DNA of 45,118 nucleotides, taken from the NCBI GenBank assembly GCA_949289305.1, contig CASENB010000015.1:1-45118 (forward strand). The letters run 5' to 3'. The notes under the pieces are model-generated. The model did not search any database. It was not told the DNA's origin and saw only the letters and a list, made by a program, of their open reading frames with translations. How positions within the stretch are numbered: the stretch's first letter is position 1; the number at the start of each line of letters is the position of its first letter. Source of the stretch: an uncultured Spirochaetales bacterium. GTDB taxonomy: Bacteria > Spirochaetota > Spirochaetia > Sphaerochaetales > Sphaerochaetaceae. Both the position numbers and the translations under genes were made by a program. Below are positions 15,076-22,890 of this stretch, piece by piece.

Positions 15076-15923
15076 TATATTCTTCCCCCCTTATGAGACA
15101 CCAAATGTATAAAGAAATCCTGTAAAGACAGGGGCTCTACTTTGACAGATTGATTATTAAGCGGGGGATTGTCATAGATATATGCAGTTAAAAGTCCTCC
15201 TACGCTATCCTCTCCTATCACGTTTAAATTTTCTATCGCACTTTTCACATCGTCTTTTAGACCGCTGACGCTAAAGGTCATTTTTTCTAAAGAAGAGAGT
15301 GAATCAAAGAAACGAAGGGCGCCTTTATCAATGATAATCAGCTTATGGATCGTTTTCGCAATCTCTTCGATAATATGGGTAGATACAATTATAACCCTTG
15401 GCTTTCTTTTAAAGCTTTCAGAAAGCATGTCATAAAATTCAACGCGCATAAGAGCATCAAAGCCGAGAACAGGCTCGTCAAGCAGAATTACATCCTTATT
15501 GCTTGAAAGACAGATAATCGTAGAGACCATCGTTTTCATCCCAAGAGACAGATGATTGAATTTCTTCTTTCCGTCTAGCTCGAAGCGTTTCATCATCTCA
15601 AGTGCAAACTCATAGTCATATTCAGGATTAACTTTTGATGCAGTATCAAGCAAAGTATGCACAGGAAGATTGAAGTGTTTTGCAAAGTTCTCAATATAAC
15701 TGACAGGAGTATCTAAGGCCGCAGTTGAAATAGGCTTTCCAGAGACTTTGATAGTTCCTTTTGTAATATTCTGATACCCCGCAATAGACTTCAATAGAGT
15801 GGTTTTTCCAGCCCCATTTCTTCCTAAGAGGCAATATATGCCATCATCCTCAATCTTTAGCGTGATGTTTTTTAGTACTGCCACATCCTTGTACTTCTTA
15901 GTAACATTAACAAGTTCTATCAT
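15075..15923 (-). CDS. ABC transporter ATP-binding protein
   Basis: The product is 282 residues. It has Walker A GRNGAGKTT (about residues 35-43), a signature region HLSLGMKT, Walker B VILLDEPVLGFD and the switch histidine in VSTHI. The signature lacks the usual SGG and reads LSLG. The start at 15923 is preceded by AAAGGA; longer in-frame starts would run through the merR promoter. It is divergent from merR with an 89-nt shared gap. It probably energises the permease encoded next in an efflux system. Confidence 0.9.
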   Translation of the reverse strand: MIELVNVTKKYKDVAVLKNITLKIEDDGIYCLLGRNGAGKTTLLKSIAGYQNITKGTIKVSGKPISTAALDTPVSYIENFAKHFNLPVHTLLDTASKVNPEYDYEFALEMMKRFELDGKKKFNHLSLGMKTMVSTIICLSSNKDVILLDEPVLGFDALMRVEFYDMLSESFKRKPRVIIVSTHIIEEIAKTIHKLIIIDKGALRFFDSLSSLEKMTFSVSGLKDDVKSAIENLNVIGEDSVGGLLTAYIYDNPPLNNQSVKVEPLSLQDFFIHLVSHKGGRI

Positions 15924-15944
15924 AAGCATTTTCCTTTCTTTTAA

Positions 15945-15973
15945 TTGCTTTTTATATTTGTCAAAGATAGAAT
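15945..15973 (+). promoter_or_regulatory. merR promoter within the divergent control region
   Basis: TTGCTT (15945-15950), 17 nt and TAGAAT (15968-15973) precede the merR ATG at 16013 on the plus strand. The same sequence lies about 20-50 nt before the ABC ATPase start on the other strand, so MerR bound here could control both directions. A decayed copy of this region is found at 13592-13636, with its spacer shortened to 15 nt. Confidence 0.5.
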
Positions 15974-16012
15974 GAACTTTTGGGTAACACAAAAGTCAAC
16001 AGGGAAAATAAA

Positions 16013-16801
16013 ATGGATAGGAAAAAATATTTCTCAATAGGAGAAGCGGCAAAAGAGGCCCATACTACAACTGAAACACTACGCCATTACGACCGTATCG
16101 GACTTGTTAAGCCAAGCAAGAAAGACGATTGGACTAACTACCGCTATTATACCGAACAGGACATAGTACGCCTTAATACCGTAAGGGTACTGCAAATAAT
16201 GGACATCTCCCTTGCTGAAATAAAGAAGGTGCTATCTTATAACGATCTAGAGAAAATCATCAGCTTCCTTGAAGAGACAGAAAAGAAAGCGGATGAAAAG
16301 ATTGAAGCGCTTAAATACAGCAAGAAAAAGATACAGCTTGCAAAAGCAGATTATGTAAGCAAGCTAAAACAGCAACAGGATTTAAATGAATCCGTGTCAA
16401 TAAAAGAATTCAACGAACGCGTCATTCTCTTATCCGACACGCTGGAAAGCCCTACTCTTGATAACCTTTGGAACTACCTTAGCCATTTCTATGAGAAGAT
16501 CGGCCCTGAATTAAAAGACGATTTCTATTTTGAAGATCTTGCCGGTATATACTCAGATGATAAAATCACAAGACTTTTTGCACTTTGTACGAGATATACA
16601 GATACGAAAGGCATAAAGATACTTCCGAAAGGTAAATACCTCTGTACTAACTGCAAAGAAGACGAGCGAGAGGAAACGATAAGAAAGTTAATGCAAACAG
16701 CTAAAACAGAATACGGCGTAGAACCATCATTCAACGTACAGATTATCGTAATATCTGGAATACTTCATTGGAATTATGAGATACAAGTCTACATTAGTTA
16801 A
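16013..16801 (+). CDS. MerR-family transcriptional regulator
   Basis: The product is 262 residues. The N-terminal MerR winged helix is clear (YFSIGEAAKEAHTTTETLRH, then YDRIGLVKPS and NYRYYTEQDIVRLN), followed by a coiled-coil dimerisation helix (about 85-125). The C-terminal domain of about 130 residues ends with a CTNCKEDE segment and may bind a ligand. The start follows AGGGA with 7-nt spacing. It is divergent from the ABC exporter operon and probably activates it when the exported compound is present. Part of the gene is duplicated as a pseudogene at 13.6-13.9 kb. Confidence 0.9.
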   Translation: MDRKKYFSIGEAAKEAHTTTETLRHYDRIGLVKPSKKDDWTNYRYYTEQDIVRLNTVRVLQIMDISLAEIKKVLSYNDLEKIISFLEETEKKADEKIEALKYSKKKIQLAKADYVSKLKQQQDLNESVSIKEFNERVILLSDTLESPTLDNLWNYLSHFYEKIGPELKDDFYFEDLAGIYSDDKITRLFALCTRYTDTKGIKILPKGKYLCTNCKEDEREETIRKLMQTAKTEYGVEPSFNVQIIVISGILHWNYEIQVYIS

Positions 16802-16809
16802 TAATTTTA

Positions 16810-17029
16810 CTAGTTTTTAAACTACTAGTTTTATTACTAGTAGTTACATCTCTATAAACTAACAGGCCTTTTAAAGTAAAAATAAGATATTCTCCTTGCC
16901 TATTTCTTTATCAGTGAAAAAATCTATAAAATTGAGACAGCAATAAATTTAAATTAATCTTTTCTTGTCATTCATATTATACTAGAATATTAACTAGTAG
17001 TTTTTTTGCTAGTAGTTTTAAAACTACTA
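16810..17029 (+). promoter_or_regulatory. Promoter bracketed by AACTACTAG/CTAGTAGTT half-site clusters
   Basis: Between merR and the ATPase gene there are repeated half-sites. One cluster at about 16810-16846 holds three. A second at about 16993-17029 holds a direct repeat of CTAGTAGTTTT and a perfect 20-bp palindrome, TAGTAGTTTTAAAACTACTA (17010-17029). A promoter, TTGTCA (16965-16970)-17 nt-TATTAA (16988-16993), lies just before the second cluster. The layout suggests an operator pair on either side of the promoter of the downstream gene. The first cluster may also work as the merR terminator. Confidence 0.5.
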
Positions 17030-17049
17030 AAAAAAACAGGAGCAGCAAA

Positions 17050-18414
17050 ATGTTTATTGCAAGAGAAAAAGAATTAGACGAGTTAAAAACAACTTTTAAA
17101 GAAAAAGGGAAGAAAACGATTTTACTTTATGGCAGAAGAAGAATTGGAAAAACCTCTTTGATAAAAAAAGCAATTGAAGGGGAAGAAGCCTTTGTAATAT
17201 ATCATGAATTCCATAGGGTCACGCTAACTCAAAATCTAATCGAATTTTCTACATCTATCAAAGAAAGCCTATCTATGCCATTTCTTCCTTCTTTTACAAA
17301 TTGGGTAGATGTTTTTTCATTTCTAAATGGAATTGGGAAAAAATGTATCGTAGTAATGGATGAATATTCAGATATGAAAGAATTTGCTCCTAAAGGTTCT
17401 GTAGACTCATACATGAGAACTGTCATGGACAATCTAAGCGATGATATCACGCTAATCATTACAGGATCGTTATTAAAAGTCATGGAAGAACTTTTAGAAG
17501 AGGAAAATCCTTTATTTGCACGATTTACAAAAATCATAAAATTAGAACCACTTGATTACTATGATGCAGCAAAATTTTTTCAAAATCTAAAACATAAAAC
17601 TTTCCTAGAATTTTATTCTGTATTTGGAGGAAGCCCATATGTCCTTTCGCTGATAAATGAAGAAAAAGATCTAAAATGGAATATTTGCGAATTAATCATA
17701 AAACAATCGGGAAGCGTAAGAAGTTATGCGGAAAATGTTATTAACATGGAAGCAGGACGAACGGCTCACGGCATTACCATACTCTCGATACTTTGTAATG
17801 GAAAAAGAAAATATGGCGAACTAGAAAATATAATAGGAAAAGAAGCAAAAGGAGTACTGAATAAAGAACTCAAAGAGCTTATCGCATTAGATATAATAAG
17901 CAGAATAAAACCAATAAACAGTACAGAGAAAGCTAAAATTTTCTACGAAATAACAGATCCTCTTATTCGATTTTACCTTAAATATATAAATCAAAATCCT
18001 AGCCTATTAATGATTAATGAAGAGGTCTTCTATAACAATTTCATTTCAAAAAGCATAAAAGATTTTATTGCCAGAAGATTTGAAGATGTATCAAGGCAAT
18101 ACTTTTTAAGGCTAATCAAGAATGGAATAAGGCAGGATATTTTAGATATAGGCACTTACTGGTATGACGATAAAGAGACTAAGAGCAACGGCGAATTCGA
18201 TGTTGCTTTAAAAACTATGGACGGTTATGAGATATATGACGCCAAATTTGTATCAAAACCAATTAGCAGGGAAATAGCAGAAACAGAAGGGAAACAAATA
18301 AAGCGCCTTACGTTAAATATTTCAAGATGGGGCATAATTTCCACAGAAGGGTTTGAGAATTCAGATAGCAGCTATATCCAGCTTGATACAAACGATCTTT
18401 TTTTTAACAAATAA
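17050..18414 (+). CDS. AAA ATPase of the ATPase_2/DUF234 type
   Basis: The product is 454 residues. An N-terminal P-loop ATPase has Walker A GRRRIGKTS (28-36), Walker B CIVVMDEY and sensor TGSLL. A winged-helix region follows, then a C-terminal DUF234-like domain whose GEFDVAL...YEIYDAKF pattern resembles a PD-(D/E)xK nuclease core. The cellular role of this family is not established. AGGAG precedes the ATG by 7 nt. Two further P-loop genes of a related build (AAA_14/DUF4143) lie within 8 kb, each behind its own palindromic repeats. Confidence 0.85.
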   Translation: MFIAREKELDELKTTFKEKGKKTILLYGRRRIGKTSLIKKAIEGEEAFVIYHEFHRVTLTQNLIEFSTSIKESLSMPFLPSFTNWVDVFSFLNGIGKKCIVVMDEYSDMKEFAPKGSVDSYMRTVMDNLSDDITLIITGSLLKVMEELLEEENPLFARFTKIIKLEPLDYYDAAKFFQNLKHKTFLEFYSVFGGSPYVLSLINEEKDLKWNICELIIKQSGSVRSYAENVINMEAGRTAHGITILSILCNGKRKYGELENIIGKEAKGVLNKELKELIALDIISRIKPINSTEKAKIFYEITDPLIRFYLKYINQNPSLLMINEEVFYNNFISKSIKDFIARRFEDVSRQYFLRLIKNGIRQDILDIGTYWYDDKETKSNGEFDVALKTMDGYEIYDAKFVSKPISREIAETEGKQIKRLTLNISRWGIISTEGFENSDSSYIQLDTNDLFFNK

Positions 18415-18419
18415 ATAAT

Positions 18420-18449
18420 CTCTCAGATACCACTTCGGATACCTGAGAG
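18420..18449 (+). terminator. Hairpin after the DUF234 ATPase gene
   Basis: CTCTCAG and CTGAGAG bracket a 16-nt region 6 nt after the stop codon. There is no T tract on the plus strand (AAAAA follows), so as a plus-strand terminator it is weak. It may protect the 3' end. Confidence 0.35.
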
Positions 18450-18510
18450 AAAAATGCACTATCAAATAGTATTATCACTACAAACTCAAAGGAACAAATG
18501 TTTGTATTAT

Positions 18511-18535
18511 AAAAAAACAGCTCCCATGGGAGCTG
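18511..18535 (-). terminator. Intrinsic terminator of the nucleoside permease gene
   Basis: A perfect 18-bp palindrome, CAGCTCCCATGGGAGCTG (18518-18535), is followed on the minus strand by seven Ts (18511-18517). It lies 19 nt after the stop codon of the minus-strand gene at 18554. Confidence 0.85.
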
Positions 18536-18553
18536 CGATGTTAAAGTATTTTA

Positions 18554-19573
18554 TTAAAGTGTTCCGTTTAGGATTGCATCGATAACAACGCTTCCAACCT
18601 TGTAGTTGTTCTCCATTGCGGTTGCAAAGATATCTGCAGCCTCAACGCTGTCCTCAGAAGATAGAGAGTCCTCTACTCCTGCCCAAAGGTTTTCTGGATT
18701 AGTACCATTCATGAATACGTCCATGTTAACGGAGTCTCTGATGATAATATATCTGTCGAGCATTCCGAGCCTGTCAAGCGCTACTGCAATTGCAGCATCT
18801 TCCATCTCAGACATCGCATATGGATCTGGAGCGCCGTAAGTCTCAGTCATAAGTCTTGCGTTTGCTTCATCATACATGCCCTTCCAGTAGTTGTCTCCGG
18901 TGACTGTAGTTCCAAGAAGAACTTCGGGATCCCTTACAGCCCACTCTGCACCATCAAAAGCAGCTGACATGAAGTTTCTTGTCTTCTCTGTCGTCTGAAT
19001 CTCAACATCCTTTACAAGATCGTAAACAGTGCTTACAAGCTCCTGATTGAGAATTTTATGTGAAGCATCATCGTATCCTGCATCATGGAACCATGTAGTA
19101 TCAGACTCAATAGTCATCTCTCTTGGATCTGCATGGTGTCCTAGATCGTAGTCAATGCAAGCAGACATCACGAATACGTCTCCCATAACTGTATACTCTG
19201 TTGCTGTTCCGCCGCATCCTGTACTAATTACGTATGCATCACTGAAATCGAATCTAGGATCAAGAAGCACGGCTGTTGCACTCATTGAAGAATTAACTTT
19301 GCCCATGCCTGTAACATATAGAGCAACACCATCCTTTACATATAGCTTATGACCAGGATATCCCCCTTCTATGTCGTACTCCTCGCCGCCAGCAAGATAG
19401 TTCTCGTAATAATACTGAGCCTCTCCAGGGAAATCTCCAGCCATTTCTCCGTTTTCAAACTTTGGAAGAATAAGAACTTCTATCTTCTCTGGATTCTCAA
19501 CTGTTGCAGATTCTGCAACAACTGGCATAAGAAGTGTTGCAAAAGCTAAAACTGTAATTAAAATTTTGCGCAT
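18554..19573 (-). CDS. Periplasmic purine nucleoside permease-family (NUP) protein
   Basis: The product is 339 residues. A signal peptide (MRKILITVLAFATLLMPVVA, cleavage near residue 20-22) precedes a domain of the purine nucleoside permease family, a branch of the nucleoside phosphorylase superfamily: KIEVLILPKFENGE, DFPGEAQYY, VTGMGKVNSS, STGCGGT. Despite the family name, the fold is that of a soluble nucleoside-binding protein. A periplasmic role in nucleoside handling is likely. AAGGAG precedes the ATG. The gene stands alone with its own promoter and a strong terminator. Confidence 0.85.
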   Translation of the reverse strand: MRKILITVLAFATLLMPVVAESATVENPEKIEVLILPKFENGEMAGDFPGEAQYYYENYLAGGEEYDIEGGYPGHKLYVKDGVALYVTGMGKVNSSMSATAVLLDPRFDFSDAYVISTGCGGTATEYTVMGDVFVMSACIDYDLGHHADPREMTIESDTTWFHDAGYDDASHKILNQELVSTVYDLVKDVEIQTTEKTRNFMSAAFDGAEWAVRDPEVLLGTTVTGDNYWKGMYDEANARLMTETYGAPDPYAMSEMEDAAIAVALDRLGMLDRYIIIRDSVNMDVFMNGTNPENLWAGVEDSLSSEDSVEAADIFATAMENNYKVGSVVIDAILNGTL

Positions 19574-19593
19574 TTCACTCTCCTTAGTTGCAG

Positions 19594-19621
19594 TTTATAA
19601 AAACATATGCAACAACGTCAA
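19594..19621 (-). promoter_or_regulatory. Promoter of the nucleoside permease gene
   Basis: On the minus strand TTGACG (19616-19621), 16 nt and TATAAA (19594-19599) lie just before the AAGGAG and ATG of the gene at 19573. The remainder of this gap up to about 19830 is AT-rich with nothing else recognised. Confidence 0.55.
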
Positions 19622-19835
19622 TCACATTTCAGCCATAAAATCTCTGTCAAAAGAATAAAACCAATATTGTTTTCTATTAATCATTTCAACAATAAAACAA
19701 TGTATTTCTATATTCCACACAGATTAACACAACAAAAATTTAGTAGATAAAATTATTTTCTTTCATTCATTTTTATTTCGCTAAAGCAATAAAAACCTAT
19801 TATGCTTATTAAAGCTTTAATATTTTTATAGGAAA

Positions 19836-19953
19836 TTGACAATAATTTGTTATAATACATATTATTATAAAAAATTTACTTATATTTAAAGCAAGAAGGT
19901 ATCAAAATTACTTTGATGATATTAGTAATAATCATCAAAATTATTTTGACGAT
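19836..19953 (+). promoter_or_regulatory. Promoter and paired palindromes before the 20-kb ATPase gene
   Basis: TTGACA (19836-19841), 18 nt and TATTAT (19860-19865) form a plausible promoter. Downstream, two near-identical 20-nt imperfect palindromes lie at 19901-19920 and 19934-19953 (consensus ATCAAAATTAYTTTGAYGAT), start to start 33 bp apart, about three helical turns. The ATG is 43 nt further on. Equal phasing suggests cooperative binding of a regulator, possibly encoded by the next gene. Confidence 0.5.
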
Positions 19954-19995
19954 TTCACCTAAAATCATTAAAATATAATTAACGATGAGGTTATT

Positions 19996-21309
19996 ATGGA
20001 CATACAAATAATTAAGGAAAAAATTCTGACAGACAGACAATATATATTCTCTAGAAAATACCAAAAACGTGATTTTCATTTTAAAGAACTTTCATCAATG
20101 GCCGCAATAATTGTAGGAGCAAGAAGATCGGGAAAGACATCGTGGATGAGATACTATGCAACAAAACTTATTGATGAAGGGTTAGAAAAAGAAAAGATAT
20201 GTTATCTTAACTTCTTTGAACAGATAGAAGGCATAACTATTCCACTTGTAGAAAAGGCATATTACGAACTTTATCCGCAGTTTCAACAGTGTGATGATGT
20301 CTACTTCCTTTTTGATGAAATACAGAATGTTAAAGGATGGGGAGCTGGTGTATCAACATTGATGGACAGACACCCATGTCATATGATATTAACAGGCTCA
20401 TCCGCAAAATATCTTGCAACAGATATCGCTGATGAAATGCGCGGAAGAGGCCTTCCTTATGCATTCTATCCTCTATCTTTCAAAGAGTTCTGTCTTTTCA
20501 ACAATATTGAAACAGCAGAGAGTGGAATTTATGCACTTTCAGACCAAAACATACTCTCAAATGCATTCGGTCTATACTTAGAAAGAGGCTCATATCCAGC
20601 ACTTGCGACAGTAGATGATTCAGGTCTAAGGCAAATGGTATTAAACGACTACTTCGATCTGGCATATTCACGCGACATAATAGACAGATTTGAAGTCACA
20701 AAAGGATCGCTTCTTAGGCGTCTTTTGTTTCGTCTTGTAAAAAACAGTGGAAGCCCATATACGGTTGCAAGGCTTGTCCATATGCTAAAAAGCGAAGGTT
20801 TTCAAACGTCAGCAGAACTTGTTTCTACATACATTGAGATGATAAAAGACACCCGTTTCATGCAAGAAATTGACATATATGGGACAGAAACGGAAAAAAA
20901 GAAGAATCCTAGAAAATTGTATACAGTAGATCATCAGATGGGTGTATTATTTCGCGAATTCGGATATTCGAAAGGAATAGTATTAGAACATGTGATTTTT
21001 ACAACTCTTCAAAGGACTGGATTGAAAATAAACTATTTCCGCGATAAAGACGGATATGAAACAGACTTTATTGCCTCTGACTTATCAATGAATCCAAAGG
21101 CTGCCATACAAGTGGCATATACGCTTGAAGGCGCAAGAGATCGTGAAATCAGAGGGCTTAGAAGTGCCATGAAAATACTAGGCCTTAAGACTGGACTAAT
21201 CATAACAATGGATGAAGAGAGCACAGAAGAAACAGAGGAAGGAACAATAAAAATAATCAGAGCTTGGCGCTTTGCCCTAGATCCAATGTCTTATATTGCA
21301 GATCTTTAA
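19996..21309 (+). CDS. AAA_14/DUF4143 ATPase
   Basis: The product is 437 residues. It has Walker A GARRSGKTS (41-49), Walker B VYFLFDEIQNVKGW and sensor ILTGSSA, then RGRGLPYAFYPLSFKEF and a C-terminal DUF4143 region. That region contains YETDFIAS...AIQVAYTL, the place where related proteins have a PD-(D/E)xK-like core (here Q replaces the usual E-K part). The function of the family is not known. GAGG lies 5 nt before the ATG. It is a stand-alone gene behind paired palindromes. Confidence 0.85.
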   Translation: MDIQIIKEKILTDRQYIFSRKYQKRDFHFKELSSMAAIIVGARRSGKTSWMRYYATKLIDEGLEKEKICYLNFFEQIEGITIPLVEKAYYELYPQFQQCDDVYFLFDEIQNVKGWGAGVSTLMDRHPCHMILTGSSAKYLATDIADEMRGRGLPYAFYPLSFKEFCLFNNIETAESGIYALSDQNILSNAFGLYLERGSYPALATVDDSGLRQMVLNDYFDLAYSRDIIDRFEVTKGSLLRRLLFRLVKNSGSPYTVARLVHMLKSEGFQTSAELVSTYIEMIKDTRFMQEIDIYGTETEKKKNPRKLYTVDHQMGVLFREFGYSKGIVLEHVIFTTLQRTGLKINYFRDKDGYETDFIASDLSMNPKAAIQVAYTLEGARDREIRGLRSAMKILGLKTGLIITMDEESTEETEEGTIKIIRAWRFALDPMSYIADL

Positions 21310-21323
21310 TAGATATATGGAAA

Positions 21324-21358
21324 ATGGCTGTAAAACAAAGAACTTGTAAAACAGCCAT
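21324..21358. terminator. Hairpin between convergent genes
   Basis: ATGGCTGT (21324-21331) and ACAGCCAT (21351-21358) pair across a 19-nt loop between the ATPase gene and the convergent zinc-finger gene. T tracts on either side are poor. It could serve both directions weakly. Confidence 0.4.
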
Positions 21359-21372
21359 CTTCTATAAAGTTT

Positions 21373-21624
21373 TTAAAGCGCAGGAGAATGATTTCCTTTA
21401 CCAGGACCATTTGGATGTCTTATGCATTTATTCATGGTCATGGCGTTGATACTTGAGAAGGTTTGTCCGCAATACTTGCAAGTGTATTTCGACTTCTCAC
21501 TCCCCTCGTATAGTTCATGATATCCCTTACCTGGCCCATCTGGATGTCTCATACACCTGTTCATAGTCAATGCCGCCACACTGGAAAACTTCTGTCCGCA
21601 GTTTTTGCAATAATAATTAGCCAT
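21373..21624 (-). CDS. Small tandem zinc-finger protein
   Basis: The product is 83 residues made of two near-identical fingers. Each has the form YxCKxCGQxFSS...LTMNxCxRHPxGPGKGxH (about residues 4-35 and 47-78), with two Cys in CxxC and later Cys/His ligands, joined by ELYEGSEKSK. Such repeats occur in small proteins of gut bacteria without an assigned function. Nucleic-acid or protein binding is possible. GGAGG precedes the ATG. It is not clearly part of an operon: about 60 nt separate it from the gene upstream on the same strand. Confidence 0.7.
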   Translation of the reverse strand: MANYYCKNCGQKFSSVAALTMNRCMRHPDGPGKGYHELYEGSEKSKYTCKYCGQTFSSINAMTMNKCIRHPNGPGKGNHSPAL

Positions 21625-21685
21625 AAAAAACCTCCATTTGTTTAAGAATACAGTCTCTCCTGTACAAAATAGAGGACAGATAAAA

Positions 21686-22354
21686 TTAATTATAGCTTAT
21701 ACGATGCGTAACACGATCAATCCAAAGGACTGCCTTATCTGTAATAAAGCGAATAAGGCAATAGTTTTTGTCATTTACGCCGTCTGGAAAATAATAAGCA
21801 AAAAAGTCCTGATAGAATTCTTTTAAAACCTCTTTGTCCGTTATTATATCTGCCTGTCCTATTAAAGATACGCTGTCCGCCTCATGGACAAAGGAAATGC
21901 CTGCTTTATTATTTGCTTTTAAATGTCTGGCCTTTTCAGAAGAGAGAAACGTAGTCATCCAAATCTCTTTTATTCCGTTGTGTCTTAATACGTCAACGGC
22001 AACTGGACGTGGAAATCCATCTTCACTAATGGTTGCAAGCGTCACATAGCCACATTTGTCTAATACATAAGATGCCTGCTCTTCTGCAGCCATCCATCTT
22101 TTTAGTCCTTTTAAATATGTTTTAAAAAATTTAGTCGCATCTTCTTCTGATAAATCACGTCCACTTTCATTATTGAACTCTTCAAGTCTTTTTGTCGTAT
22201 TAATATCAATCTGTTCGTCAATAGAATTCGTTAAGAAAAAGCCATCTTTGTAGCAATTTATGCAGAAATCTTCATTTGGATGGCCATCTCCATGCGTTCC
22301 TTCTGTTTTTATAGGCATTCCACAGCTTTGGCAAATTCTCTTTTCCATACTCAT
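21686..22354 (-). CDS. Zinc ribbon fused to pyridoxamine 5'-phosphate oxidase-like domain
   Basis: The product is 222 residues. An N-terminal zinc ribbon (CQSCGMPIK...CINCYKDG, about residues 8-40) is followed by helical residues. A flavin-binding split barrel follows (YVLDKCGYVTLATISEDGFP, RPVAVDV, AGISFVHEADSVSLIGQADI). Proteins of this build may bind FMN or F420-like cofactors and reduce small molecules; the substrate is unknown. The start shares ATGA with the stop of the upstream DUF3788 gene, so the two form an operon. Confidence 0.75.
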   Translation of the reverse strand: MSMEKRICQSCGMPIKTEGTHGDGHPNEDFCINCYKDGFFLTNSIDEQIDINTTKRLEEFNNESGRDLSEEDATKFFKTYLKGLKRWMAAEEQASYVLDKCGYVTLATISEDGFPRPVAVDVLRHNGIKEIWMTTFLSSEKARHLKANNKAGISFVHEADSVSLIGQADIITDKEVLKEFYQDFFAYYFPDGVNDKNYCLIRFITDKAVLWIDRVTHRISYN

Positions 22355-22774
22355 TTCTTGTTAGGTTTCCTTTTTATTGACAGCAACTTCATATAATCAT
22401 CGAATGCAGATCTGTCGTCAGGTGTAAACATAACCCACTTGCCATCATGATAAACCTCGGCACTATCATATTCTTTTAAAACCTTATCCGACAGCTCTCC
22501 CCTAATCTCTTCTACTTTAGCCCTCTCATCTTTTCCCAAGATTATCATAAAGCCAATGAGATCCTTTTTCGCATAAAGAGCGCATAAAGTCTTGCCCCCC
22601 TTTACGCCACTTTTTCTCATATGTCCATTTCTTACCACCATCAGACCATGCATAACTTACATCATATATTTCATCAATCGCATTGCAGAGGCTTTGCCAT
22701 ACATCAAATAGGCGCTCACCTATTAATTCAGTCATTTCCAAATCTGAGGGGATATCAAGCACATTAACCTCCAT
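22351..22774 (-). pseudogene. DUF3788-like gene broken by one base
   Basis: Two overlapping frames together give one DUF3788-like protein: the first ends in WSDGGKKWTYEK and the second continues SGVKGGKTLCALYAKKDL. Removing one T from the run of five at 22611-22615 (A5 on the coding strand) joins them as WTYEKSGVKGGK. The broken product would be about 140 residues. The start is uncertain, because the ATG at 22774 has no clear ribosome site. It could be a real recent mutation, a phase-variable tract, or a sequencing error. Confidence 0.7.
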
Positions 22775-22890
22775 CAGTAGGTTCAGTATAAAGTAACAGA
22801 ATCGAATATGAAAAGAAATTTTCATAACGGATTTCATTTACAATAATTGATTTTTCCACTTTATGTTTTTATTATTTGCGGAGGCTTTTT

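Noticed and set aside
15924..15992. Longer N terminus for the ABC ATPase
   Set aside because: It would be translated from the merR promoter region and has no ribosome site, whereas AAAGGA fits the start at 15923.
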